Positions 1-7,117 of a stretch of DNA of 29,085 nucleotides are shown here, in pieces. The notes under the pieces were generated by a model. That model was not told the DNA's origin. It ran no database searches and saw only the letters and a list, made by a program, of their open reading frames with translations. The first letter of the stretch is position 1; the number at the start of each line of letters is the position of its first letter. The stretch lies in the NCBI GenBank assembly GCA_017516785.1, contig JAFXAV010000041.1:1-29085 (forward strand), in the 5' to 3' direction. The stretch is from Oscillospiraceae bacterium. GTDB lineage: Bacteria; Bacillota_A; Clostridia; Oscillospirales; Oscillospiraceae. Made by a program: the position numbers and the translations under genes.

Positions 1-1
1 C

Positions 2-1147
2 GATACCGACCCCCGTCTGAAGGTGAAGGTGCTGCTGGCTCAGGCACTGTTCGGCAACCCCGACATCATCATGCTGGACGAGCCCACCAACAACCTGGAC
101 ATTGAAGCCATCAACTGGCTGGAAGACTTCCTGCTGGACTTCCCCGGCATGGTCATCGCCGTTTCCCATGACCGTCACTTCCTGAACACCGTCTGTACCC
201 ACACCGTCGATATCGACTACGGCAAGATCAAGATGTACGTCGGTAACTACGACTTCTGGTATGAGTCCTCCCAGATGGTTCAGGCCATGATCCGCAACAA
301 GAACAAGCGCAACCAGGAAAAGATCGAAGAGCTGCAGCTGTTCATCCAGCGCTTCTCTGCCAACAAGAGTAAGGCCAAGCAGGCTACCGCCCGCCGCAAG
401 CTGCTGGACAAGCTGACCGTTGAGGAAATGCCCTGCTCCACCCGCCGTTATCCCTTCGTGGGCTTCATGCCCGAACGTGAACTGGGCAAGGACATTCTGA
501 CCGTCAAGGACGTATCCGTTACTGTCGACGGCGAAAAGCTTCTGGACAAGGTCTACTTCTCCGTGGGCCGCAATGACAAGATCGCATTTGTCGGCGAGAA
601 CGAAAAGGCTCAGACCGCACTGATGCAGATCCTGATGGGCGAACTGGAACCCGATGAAGGCTCCATCAAGTGGGGCATCTCCACCATCCGCTCCTACCTA
701 CCCAAGGACAACTCCGCTTACTTCGAAGGCAACACCATGGAGCTGGTGGACTGGCTGCGCCAGTACTCCGCCAAGAAGGATGACGTGTACCTCCGCGGCT
801 TCCTGGGCCGTATGCTTTTCTCCAACGAAGACGTCTTCAAGCAGGTTCATGTCCTCTCCGGTGGTGAGAAGGTCCGCTGCATGCTCTCCAAGATGATGCT
901 CAGCGGCGCAAACGTTGTCCTGCTGGACCAGCCCACCAACCATCTGGATATGGAATCCATTCAGGCTGTCAACAAGGGCCTGGAAGCTTTCCACGGTGTT
1001 GTGCTGCTGGCCTCCCATGACCACGAAATGCTGGAATCCACCTGTAACCGCGTCATCGCCTTCCAGCCCGACGGCACCATCATCGACCGCTACGGCACTT
1101 ATGACGAGTACCTGTACTGGATGGAACAGCAGAAGCAGAAAGGTTAA
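2..1147 (+). CDS. ABC-F family ATPase (YkpA/YbiT-like), 5' truncated by window edge
   Basis: The reading frame is open from base 2, so the N-terminal part, including the first P-loop, lies outside the window. What remains is the end of the first ATPase domain with Walker B (IIMLDEPTNNLD) and switch SHDRHF, a charged helical linker with the RFSANKSKAKQA stretch typical of ABC-F proteins, and a complete second ATPase domain with signature LSGGEKVR, Walker B VVLLDQPTNHLD and SHDHEM. There are no membrane segments. Known ABC-F proteins act on the ribosome as translation factors or antibiotic-protection proteins rather than as transporters. The linker and the VKVLLAQALFGNPD region resemble Bacillus YkpA. 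The second-domain P-loop is degenerate: GENEKAQT has Gln where the catalytic Lys should be. argS starts 6 bases downstream, probably in the same transcript. The family call is firm; the exact role is unknown. Confidence 0.93.
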   Translation, partial: DTDPRLKVKVLLAQALFGNPDIIMLDEPTNNLDIEAINWLEDFLLDFPGMVIAVSHDRHFLNTVCTHTVDIDYGKIKMYVGNYDFWYESSQMVQAMIRNKNKRNQEKIEELQLFIQRFSANKSKAKQATARRKLLDKLTVEEMPCSTRRYPFVGFMPERELGKDILTVKDVSVTVDGEKLLDKVYFSVGRNDKIAFVGENEKAQTALMQILMGELEPDEGSIKWGISTIRSYLPKDNSAYFEGNTMELVDWLRQYSAKKDDVYLRGFLGRMLFSNEDVFKQVHVLSGGEKVRCMLSKMMLSGANVVLLDQPTNHLDMESIQAVNKGLEAFHGVVLLASHDHEMLESTCNRVIAFQPDGTIIDRYGTYDEYLYWMEQQKQKG

Positions 1148-1153
1148 GTAAAA

Positions 1154-2905
1154 ATGAAAAAAATCTTAGATATCATTACCGCCAAGATGCAGAAGGCCTT
1201 CGCTGACGCTGGCTACGATGCATCCTTCGGCCGGGTTAACGTGTCCAACCGGCCCGACCTGTGCGAATATCAGTGCAACGGCGCTCTGGCCGCTGCCAAG
1301 CAGTATAAGTGCGCCCCCATCAAGATTGCCACCGCCGTTGTGGAGCAGCTGGACAAGGCTGACTACGATCTGGTAGAAGCCGTCATGCCCGGCTTCATCA
1401 ATCTGAAGCTCTCCGGCAGCTTCCTGGCAAACTACCTGGAGCAAATGCGCAATGCCGAAGACTTCGGCGTTTCCAAAGTTGGCGCCGGCAAGACCATCGT
1501 GGTGGACTACGGTGGACCCAACGTTGCAAAGCCCCTGCACATCGGCCACCTGCGCTCCGCCATCATCGGCGAAGCCCTGAAGCGGCTGCACAAGTTTATG
1601 GGCTTCAATACCATCGGCGACATTCACCTGGGCGACTGGGGTCTGCAGATGGGTCTGATCATCACCGAGCTCCAGGAGCGCCAGCCTGATCTCTGCTACT
1701 TTGATCCCGACTTCACCGGCGAATATCCCGCCGAGCCTCCCTTCACCATTTCCGAGCTGGAGGAGATCTACCCCGCCGCTTCCGCCAAGAAGAAGGAAGA
1801 CGAAGCCTTCGCTGACCGTGCCCACACCGCAACCTTCGAGCTGCAGCAGGGCCGCCGGGGCTACCGGGCCATCTGGCAGCACATCATGAAGCTGTCCGTT
1901 GCCGATATGACCAAGATCTACGACAACCTGGACGTCCACTTCGAGTCCTGGCTGGGCGAAAGTGATGCTGATCCCTATATCCCCGCCATGGTCGAGGACA
2001 TCAAGGCCAAGGGCCTGGCTGTTATGAGTGAAGGCGCATGGGTTGTCCCCGTTGCCGAGGAAACCGACAAGAAGGAAGTTCCTCCCATGATCCTGGTGAA
2101 GTCCGACGGCTCCTCCATCTATGCAACCACCGACCTTGCTACCATGGTTCAGCGTATGCAGGATTTCAATCCCGACAAGATGCTGTATCTGACCGACAAG
2201 CGCCAGGCTCTGCACTTTGAGCAGGTCTTCCGCGCTGCCAGAAAGTCCGGCATTGTGCATGCTGAAACGGAACTAGAGCATGTCGGCTTCGGCACCATGA
2301 ATGGCAAGGACGGCAAGCCCTTCAAGACCCGCGAGGGCGGCGTCATGCGTCTGGAGCGTCTGATCGCTGAAATGACCGAGTTTGTCCGTGCAAAGGTCGT
2401 GGAGAACAAGATCGTCTCCGACGAGGAAGTGGAAGACACCACCGCAAAGATCGCCCTGGCTGCCCTGAAGTACGGTGACCTGAGCAACCAGCCCACCAAG
2501 GACTATGTGTTCGATATGGACCGCTTCGCCGCTTTCGAAGGCAACACCGGCCCCTACATCCTCTACACCATCGTCCGTATCAAGTCCATTCTGGCCAAGT
2601 ACGGCGCCTGGGAGCATCTGCCCATCCAGGTTCCCACCAATGCTTGCGCCAAGGATTTGATGCTGGCTATCACTAAGTTCGGCCCCGCTATGGAAAGTGC
2701 CCTCAAGTCCTCCGCTCCCAACCTGATCTGTGCCTACATCTATGAGCTGGCCGGTGCTGTCAACAAGTTCTATCATGAGACCCGCATCCTGACTGAGGAG
2801 AACGAGGAGCTGCAGGCAGGCTACATCTCCCTGATTGGCCTGGCAAAGAACATTCTGGAGCAGTGCATCTACATTCTGGGCTTCTCCGCCCCTGAGAAGA
2901 TGTAA
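1154..2905 (+). CDS. argS: Arginyl-tRNA synthetase
   Basis: Cytoplasmic class I synthetase that charges tRNA-Arg with arginine. It has 583 residues, normal for the family. The N-terminal Add1/ArgS-N domain occupies about residues 1-95. The class I HIGH motif is present exactly as HIGHLRS at 129-135. The KMSK loop is the degenerate form usual for many ArgS proteins (GTMNGKDGKPFKTREGG). The C-terminal all-helical DALR anticodon-binding domain runs from about 460 to the end (FEGNTGPYILYTIVRIKSIL precedes it). The ATG follows an AGAAAGG ribosome site in the end of the upstream ABC-F gene. The stop codon overlaps the next start as TAATG, so the protease gene downstream is probably translationally coupled. 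Confidence 0.98.
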   Translation: MKKILDIITAKMQKAFADAGYDASFGRVNVSNRPDLCEYQCNGALAAAKQYKCAPIKIATAVVEQLDKADYDLVEAVMPGFINLKLSGSFLANYLEQMRNAEDFGVSKVGAGKTIVVDYGGPNVAKPLHIGHLRSAIIGEALKRLHKFMGFNTIGDIHLGDWGLQMGLIITELQERQPDLCYFDPDFTGEYPAEPPFTISELEEIYPAASAKKKEDEAFADRAHTATFELQQGRRGYRAIWQHIMKLSVADMTKIYDNLDVHFESWLGESDADPYIPAMVEDIKAKGLAVMSEGAWVVPVAEETDKKEVPPMILVKSDGSSIYATTDLATMVQRMQDFNPDKMLYLTDKRQALHFEQVFRAARKSGIVHAETELEHVGFGTMNGKDGKPFKTREGGVMRLERLIAEMTEFVRAKVVENKIVSDEEVEDTTAKIALAALKYGDLSNQPTKDYVFDMDRFAAFEGNTGPYILYTIVRIKSILAKYGAWEHLPIQVPTNACAKDLMLAITKFGPAMESALKSSAPNLICAYIYELAGAVNKFYHETRILTEENEELQAGYISLIGLAKNILEQCIYILGFSAPEKM

Positions 2906-3573
2906 TGAATACCCAGCATAAAAACACCATAATTGTCATGATCGCCGCAGCAATCTGCTGCGGCGTTATGGCTCTGGTTGACGGTGTCATCCAGCCGGGT
3001 TACGCCATCAAGTCCGCCATCAAGATTGCGGTCTTTGCCCTGCTCCCCATTGCGCTGACTCAGCTTTTCAGACTGACTTCCATCCGGGATATTTTCCGGA
3101 TCCGGAAAAAGGGATTTGCCATCGCTCTGGGTCTGGGTATCGGTATCTATTTGTTGATCATCGGTGCCTGGTGGGTTGTGAAGCACTGGGTGGACTTTTC
3201 CAGCATCGCCGGAAATCTGACCAAGAGCGCAGGCGTGTCAAAGGACAATTTTCTGTATGTCAGCCTGTACATTTCCTTCGTCAATTCCCTGCTGGAGGAA
3301 TTCTTCTTCCGGGGCTTTCTGTTCACCAACCTGAAAAAGAACCGGCGACTCGCTTACTCCTTCAGTGCCCTGGCCTTCTCCCTCTATCATGTGGCCATGA
3401 TGATCGGTTGGTTCAATTTCTGGCTCACCGGACTGGTGCTGCTGGGACTCTTTGTGGGCGGCCTGATTTTCAACGCGCTGAACGAGCATAACGACTGCAT
3501 CTATGTTTCCTGGCTGACCCATATGTTCGCCAATTTCGCCATCAATACCATCGGTTTCATTCTTCTGAGCTGA
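2905..3573 (+). CDS. CPBP family intramembrane glutamic protease (Abi/CAAX-type)
   Basis: Polytopic membrane protein of 222 residues. The conserved family motifs are all visible: EEFFFRG with Glu131, Glu132 and Arg136; FSLYH with His162 in the next helix; and HMFAN with His206 and Asn210 near the C-terminus. These line the catalytic site in CPBP/Rce1-type proteases. There are about six hydrophobic segments, at roughly 8-28, 38-54, 70-92, 116-130, 150-185 and 205-222. In Firmicutes such proteins serve in bacteriocin self-immunity or membrane-protein processing; no bacteriocin gene is seen here, so the substrate is unknown. The ATG overlaps the argS stop by one base, with no separate promoter visible, and the gene ends just before a strong bidirectional terminator. 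Confidence 0.9.
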   Translation: MNTQHKNTIIVMIAAAICCGVMALVDGVIQPGYAIKSAIKIAVFALLPIALTQLFRLTSIRDIFRIRKKGFAIALGLGIGIYLLIIGAWWVVKHWVDFSSIAGNLTKSAGVSKDNFLYVSLYISFVNSLLEEFFFRGFLFTNLKKNRRLAYSFSALAFSLYHVAMMIGWFNFWLTGLVLLGLFVGGLIFNALNEHNDCIYVSWLTHMFANFAINTIGFILLS

Positions 3574-3580
3574 ATCCGCA

Positions 3581-3617
3581 AAAACCGCCGCAGAAATTCT
3601 GCGGCGGGGTTCTTTTT
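3581..3617. terminator. Bidirectional intrinsic terminator between convergent genes
   Basis: A perfect inverted repeat, CCGCCGCAGAA and TTCTGCGGCGG around a single central A, occupies 3585-3607. It is preceded by AAAAA and followed by TTCTTTTT, so it can terminate both the argS-protease transcript (+) and the exporter-HD transcript (-) whose last stop codon lies at 3617-3619. Confidence 0.9.
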
Positions 3618-4189
3618 CACTTGACGATCTCGTAAATGTCTTTTCCTGTTTTCTCTTCAAAGTAAGCCTTCAGCTCCATGACCCTATCCCACTGTTCCTG
3701 GGGGTAACTGCCGTAACGGGTTTTCACATCCAGCATACGCTGCTGAATATCCGCAACGCCTTCCGTCCCACCCAGGCCATCGCACAACTGGATCAGTCGG
3801 TCGTAATCGTCATATATCATCTGATCAATCAAAGTCCGAATTTCATCCTGCTGGCTTTCCGGAATATCCCGTCTGCCAATGAAGATTTCAAAATCCTGCA
3901 CCGGGAAGGAATGGGTCAGGCAGATTCTTGCAGCATCCTCATAGCCCAGTCCCTTCATGTAATAGTAGCCGTGGTAGACGTGCATCAGATGTCCCCTGCC
4001 GAATCTCCGGCCCACATCATGCAGGAGGCCCAGCACATAGGCCTTGTCGGCGTTCATGCCGGCAGCGGCAGCGATCTTTCGGGCACAGCGGGCCGCCACA
4101 CGGCTGTGGTCTGCCCAGGCGCCGGGGTTCAGCTTCTCAGCCTCCCGGAGCAGCCGGAGGGCCTCCACCTGATTGGGATAACCGCTCAT
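3617..4189 (-). CDS. HD-domain protein (predicted metal-dependent phosphohydrolase)
   Basis: A cytoplasmic protein of 190 residues. The HD signature is clear: His28 in ADHSRVAARCA, His57-Asp58 in GLLHDVGR, and further His residues at HVYHG and LTHSF. It resembles the small HDIG/YqeK-like group that hydrolyses nucleotides or related phosphoesters, but the substrate cannot be read from sequence. The start ATG overlaps the stop of the upstream exporter as ATGA, so the two are translationally coupled on the minus strand. It ends at the shared terminator. Confidence 0.88.
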   Translation of the reverse strand: MSGYPNQVEALRLLREAEKLNPGAWADHSRVAARCARKIAAAAGMNADKAYVLGLLHDVGRRFGRGHLMHVYHGYYYMKGLGYEDAARICLTHSFPVQDFEIFIGRRDIPESQQDEIRTLIDQMIYDDYDRLIQLCDGLGGTEGVADIQQRMLDVKTRYGSYPQEQWDRVMELKAYFEEKTGKDIYEIVK

Positions 4190-5949
4190 TTCATCGCCTC
4201 CAGAGCCAGGGCATTCTGGGTGGTGTAGAGTTCGGCATAGATGCCGCCCTTCTGAAGCAGCTCCTCATGGGTGCCGCACTCGGTAATATAGCCGTCTGCG
4301 ATGGAGACGATCCGGTTGGCAGACCGAATGGTGGACAGACGGTGGGCGATGATCAGAGTGGTACGGCCAACGGCCAAATTGTCGAAAGCCCGCTGGATCT
4401 TGGCTTCCGTGACGGAGTCCAGAGCGGAAGTTGCCTCGTCCAGAATCAGGATGGGAGGATTCTTCAGGAAGATCCGGGCGATGGCCACGCGCTGCTTCTG
4501 GCCGCCGGAGAGCAGGGTGCCGCGCTCACCGACATAAGTATTGAACTTTTCGGGCATCGCCATGATATCATCGTAGATTTCTGCACGCTTGGCGGCTTCC
4601 ACCACTTCTTCCATGGTGGCGTCCGGCTTGCCATAGCGGATGTTCTCGAAGATGGTATCGGCGAAGAGGAACACATCCTGCTGGACGATACCGATGTTCT
4701 CGTGGATGGAAGACTGGGTCACATCCCGGATTTCCTGGCCGTCGATGGTGATGGTGCCGTTTTCCACTTCGTAGAAACGGGGAATCAGCTGGCAGAGGGT
4801 GGTCTTGCCGCCGCCGGAGGGACCGACGATGGCAATGGTCTCACCGGGCTGCACATGGAGGCTCACTTCGTGCAGCACATCCAGATCGCCTTCGTAGGCA
4901 AAGGAAACCTTGTCCACCACAATCTCGCCCTTGACATTCTCCAAAGGTTTGGCATCAGGCTTATCCTGAATGGTAGGCTCGGTGCGCATGATGTCCACAA
5001 AGCGGTTCAGACCAGCCATGCCGTTGGCAAACATTTCGGAGAAGTTTGCAAGCTTCCGGACGGGGTTGGTGAAGGTGGAGACATACAGGGAGAAGGTAAC
5101 CAGATCCCGGTAGTCCATCTTGCCTTCCATGATCAGCCAGCCGCCGTAGCCGATGACGATGACGTTCAGGCTGCAGATGAAGAACTCCATGGAGCTGTGG
5201 AACCGTCCCATGGCCTTGTGGAATTCCCGCTTGGCAGTCTTGAAGATCTCGTTGGCGGCGTTGAACCGGTTGCTTTCGGCAGCCTCATTGGCAAATGCCT
5301 TGGCGGTACGGATGCCGGAGAGAGAGGATTCGATCTCAGTGTTGATGTGGGCGGTCTTTGCCTTGGATGCCCGGGATGCTCTGCCCATGCTCTTGCGCAT
5401 CAGCATGATGACAAAGACGGAAATGGGGATCATGATTGCCACAACCAGGGCAAGCCGCCACTGAATGGAACCCATAACCACCAGCGCGCCGATGATGGTC
5501 AGCACAGAAGTGATCAGATCCTCGGGGCCGTGGTGGGCAAGTTCAGTAAGCTCAAAGAGATCACTGGTCAGACGGCTCATCAGCTGACCGGTGCGGTTGG
5601 AATCATAAAAATCAAAGCTCATCTCCTGCATATGGTGGAACAGATCCTTTCGGATATCAGCCTCCACCCGGATGCCGAAGGTATGGCCCCAGTAGGCCAC
5701 CACAAACTGCAGGAAAGACCGCAGCACATAGCTGGCAACTGCCGCTGCCATCACGAAGAAGAAGGTCTTGTACATCTGATTGGGCAGCATATCATAAAGA
5801 GCGCTGCGGGTAATCAGAGGGAAAGCCAGGTCAATGGCTGCAATCAGCATGGCGCAGGCTACGTCCAGAATGAAAAGCTTCTTATGATTGCCGAAATAGC
5901 TCAGGAAAATCATAAGGGGATGCTTTTTCTGATATTCTTTCGTCGTCAT
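4186..5949 (-). CDS. ABC exporter half-transporter (MsbA/BmrA/MdlB type)
   Basis: A 587-residue fusion of a six-helix type IV exporter membrane domain (about 20-330) with a C-terminal ATPase. The ATPase has Walker A GPSGGGKTT, Q-loop IGIVQQDVFLF, signature LLSGGQKQR, Walker B ILILDEATSALD and switch IIAHRLST, all intact. As a half-transporter it should form a homodimer exporting lipids, drugs or peptides; no partner half-transporter is adjacent. The ATG is preceded by AAAGGAGG at good spacing and by a sigma-A promoter at 5985-6012. The HD-protein gene overlaps its stop codon. The substrate is unknown. Confidence 0.95.
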   Translation of the reverse strand: MTTKEYQKKHPLMIFLSYFGNHKKLFILDVACAMLIAAIDLAFPLITRSALYDMLPNQMYKTFFFVMAAAVASYVLRSFLQFVVAYWGHTFGIRVEADIRKDLFHHMQEMSFDFYDSNRTGQLMSRLTSDLFELTELAHHGPEDLITSVLTIIGALVVMGSIQWRLALVVAIMIPISVFVIMLMRKSMGRASRASKAKTAHINTEIESSLSGIRTAKAFANEAAESNRFNAANEIFKTAKREFHKAMGRFHSSMEFFICSLNVIVIGYGGWLIMEGKMDYRDLVTFSLYVSTFTNPVRKLANFSEMFANGMAGLNRFVDIMRTEPTIQDKPDAKPLENVKGEIVVDKVSFAYEGDLDVLHEVSLHVQPGETIAIVGPSGGGKTTLCQLIPRFYEVENGTITIDGQEIRDVTQSSIHENIGIVQQDVFLFADTIFENIRYGKPDATMEEVVEAAKRAEIYDDIMAMPEKFNTYVGERGTLLSGGQKQRVAIARIFLKNPPILILDEATSALDSVTEAKIQRAFDNLAVGRTTLIIAHRLSTIRSANRIVSIADGYITECGTHEELLQKGGIYAELYTTQNALALEAMK

Positions 5950-5984
5950 TCAAATGCCTCCTTTGACATTTTTCTCTGCATATC

Positions 5985-6012
5985 ATTATACACCAATTTC
6001 CGAAAGTTGCAA
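5985..6012 (-). promoter_or_regulatory. Sigma-A-type promoter for the exporter-HD operon
   Basis: On the minus strand TTGCAA (6007-6012) and TATAAT (5985-5990) are separated by 16 bases, upstream of the exporter ribosome site. The -10 is perfect and the -35 is fair. Confidence 0.65.
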
Positions 6013-6061
6013 GCGCAACTGTAATCCCGGGAAGACATTTCTTTCGCCTTTTCTTCCCATG

Positions 6062-6072
6062 TATGATATAAT
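6062..6072 (+). promoter_or_regulatory. Extended -10 promoter for the pseudouridine synthase gene
   Basis: TATGATATAAT contains a TGN extension and a perfect TATAAT at 6067-6072. There is no convincing -35 hexamer, as often happens with extended -10 promoters. The gene start is 31 bases downstream behind AAAAAGGAG. The same 11-mer recurs in the IS element at 6733-6743. Confidence 0.6.
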
Positions 6073-6102
6073 CATTTTAAAGTATCAAAAAGGAGAACAC
6101 AT

Positions 6103-6687
6103 ATGGACATTCTCTATTCTGACCGCAGCATCGTCGTCTGTGTCAAACCCGTGGGGCTGGATTCTGAAATGGAAGTTCCTGCTGCCCTGAAAGAACAGCT
6201 TGGCGGTGAAATTTTCCCAATTCACCGGTTGGACAAAAATGTGGGCGGCGTCATGGTCTTCGCCCGGACGAAACAATCCGCTGCTGCCCTGTCCAAAGCC
6301 GTCCAGGAAGGCTCTATGGTAAAAGAGTATGTCGCCATGGTTCACGGCACGCCCCCGGAGTCCGGCGACTGGGAAGACCTTCTCTGGAAGGATTCCAAAA
6401 AGAACAAGGTTTTCGTAGTCAAGCGGATGCGGGGTGGAGTAAAAAAAGCCAGACTGGAATTCAAGCGGCTCAGTGAGGGAGAAACCTCTCTTGTCCGTAT
6501 CCGGCTGCACACCGGGCGGAGCCATCAGATTCGGGTACAGTTCTCCTCCCGGGGTTTCCCTCTGGTGGGCGACCACAAATATGGCTCCCGGGATGAAGCC
6601 ACTGCCCCCATGCTCCATTCCTGCCGGATTACCTTCCTCTATAAAGGCGAGATGAAAGCATTCGAGCACCTGCCCGACTGGGCATAA
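6103..6687 (+). CDS. RluA-family pseudouridine synthase, short form without S4 domain
   Basis: A protein of 194 residues consisting only of the RluA catalytic domain. The catalytic aspartate lies in HRLDKNVGG (the usual family form is HRLDxxTSG). Other family blocks are KPVGLD near the N-terminus, KEYVAMVHG, and the C-terminal HTGRSHQIRVQ followed by GDHKYG. It should isomerise uridine in rRNA or tRNA. Without an S4 RNA-binding domain it resembles the short RluA-type proteins common in Clostridia, whose target uridines are mostly unassigned. The ATG lies 8 bases after AAGGAG. It is a lone gene between a divergent exporter operon and an IS remnant. Confidence 0.88.
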   Translation: MDILYSDRSIVVCVKPVGLDSEMEVPAALKEQLGGEIFPIHRLDKNVGGVMVFARTKQSAAALSKAVQEGSMVKEYVAMVHGTPPESGDWEDLLWKDSKKNKVFVVKRMRGGVKKARLEFKRLSEGETSLVRIRLHTGRSHQIRVQFSSRGFPLVGDHKYGSRDEATAPMLHSCRITFLYKGEMKAFEHLPDWA

Positions 6688-6712
6688 CGAAACAAGACAC
6701 CGCTTTGAACTG

Positions 6713-6765
6713 CACCCCATTTGTTAGACAAGTATGATATAATACTTGTACTAAGAAATGGGGTG
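6713..6765. repeat. Nested palindrome in the left IS end
   Basis: An outer perfect 10-bp inverted repeat (CACCCCATTT at 6713-6722, AAATGGGGTG at 6756-6765) encloses an inner perfect 8-bp repeat (ACAAGTAT at 6728-6735, ATACTTGT at 6742-6749). An extended -10 element, TATGATATAAT, sits at the centre (6733-6743). The structure is followed by TCTTTT, so as RNA it could also act as a terminator for the upstream pseudouridine synthase gene. Confidence 0.75.
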
Positions 6766-6771
6766 TCTTTT

Positions 6772-7049
6772 ATGCCTAAGGGAATACCGAACAAACGCTA
6801 TATGCCAGAGTTCAAGAAACTGGTAGTGGAAACCATGCATAGGGTAACTGTTATGACAATGCTGTGATGGAGAACTTCTTTGGAATACTCAAAAGCGAAT
6901 TGCTGTATCTGCAACAATTTGAATCTATGGATCACTTCAAGCTGGAATTGATTCAATATTTAGATTACTACAATAACAAACGGATCAAGGCAAGACTAAA
7001 GGGCTTGCCGCCTGCATTGCACAGACAGCAAGCCCTCTTGGCTACTTGA
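6772..7049 (+). pseudogene. Remnant IS3-type transposase (orfA start joined to orfB C-terminus)
   Basis: From ATG 6772 the peptide reads MPKGIPNKRYMPEFKKLVVE and stops after 31 codons, matching the N-terminal helix-turn-helix start of IS150-type OrfA. In another frame from 6843 the sequence reads [19 protein letters not shown], the final block of the DDE catalytic domain with its last acidic residue. It continues to [20 protein letters not shown] and stops at 7049. The first two catalytic aspartates and roughly a kilobase of coding sequence are absent, with the deletion join near 6838-6842. It is not functional as a transposase. Confidence 0.82.
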
Positions 7050-7117
7050 ACAATTTGAGTCAGAAATATTTGTCTAACTTTTTGGGGGCACTTCACTTGC
7101 GGGGTGCCTTTTCTTAT

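Larger units (their letters stand above)
6706..7095 (+). mobile_element. Internally deleted IS3-family (IS150-like) element, 390 bp
   Basis: The left end begins TGAACTGCACCCC, and the right end read from the other strand begins TGAAGTGCCCCC. Both continue to a shared GTTAGACAA, giving imperfect terminal inverted repeats of about 26 bases. Both outer flanks are CTT (6703-6705 and 7096-7098), consistent with the 3-bp duplication this family can make. Inside are the first codons of orfA joined to the last codons of orfB in a different frame, so most of the transposase is deleted. The element could only move if a complete copy supplied transposase. It sits between the pseudouridine synthase gene and the end of clpB. 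Confidence 0.8.

Noticed and set aside
3928..6024. A 698-codon open frame on the plus strand antisense to the exporter and HD genes
   Set aside because: It lies opposite genes with clear motifs, has no ribosome site and reads as low-complexity His/Gly/Asp-rich sequence. Long antisense frames here follow from the strong G/C bias at third codon positions.
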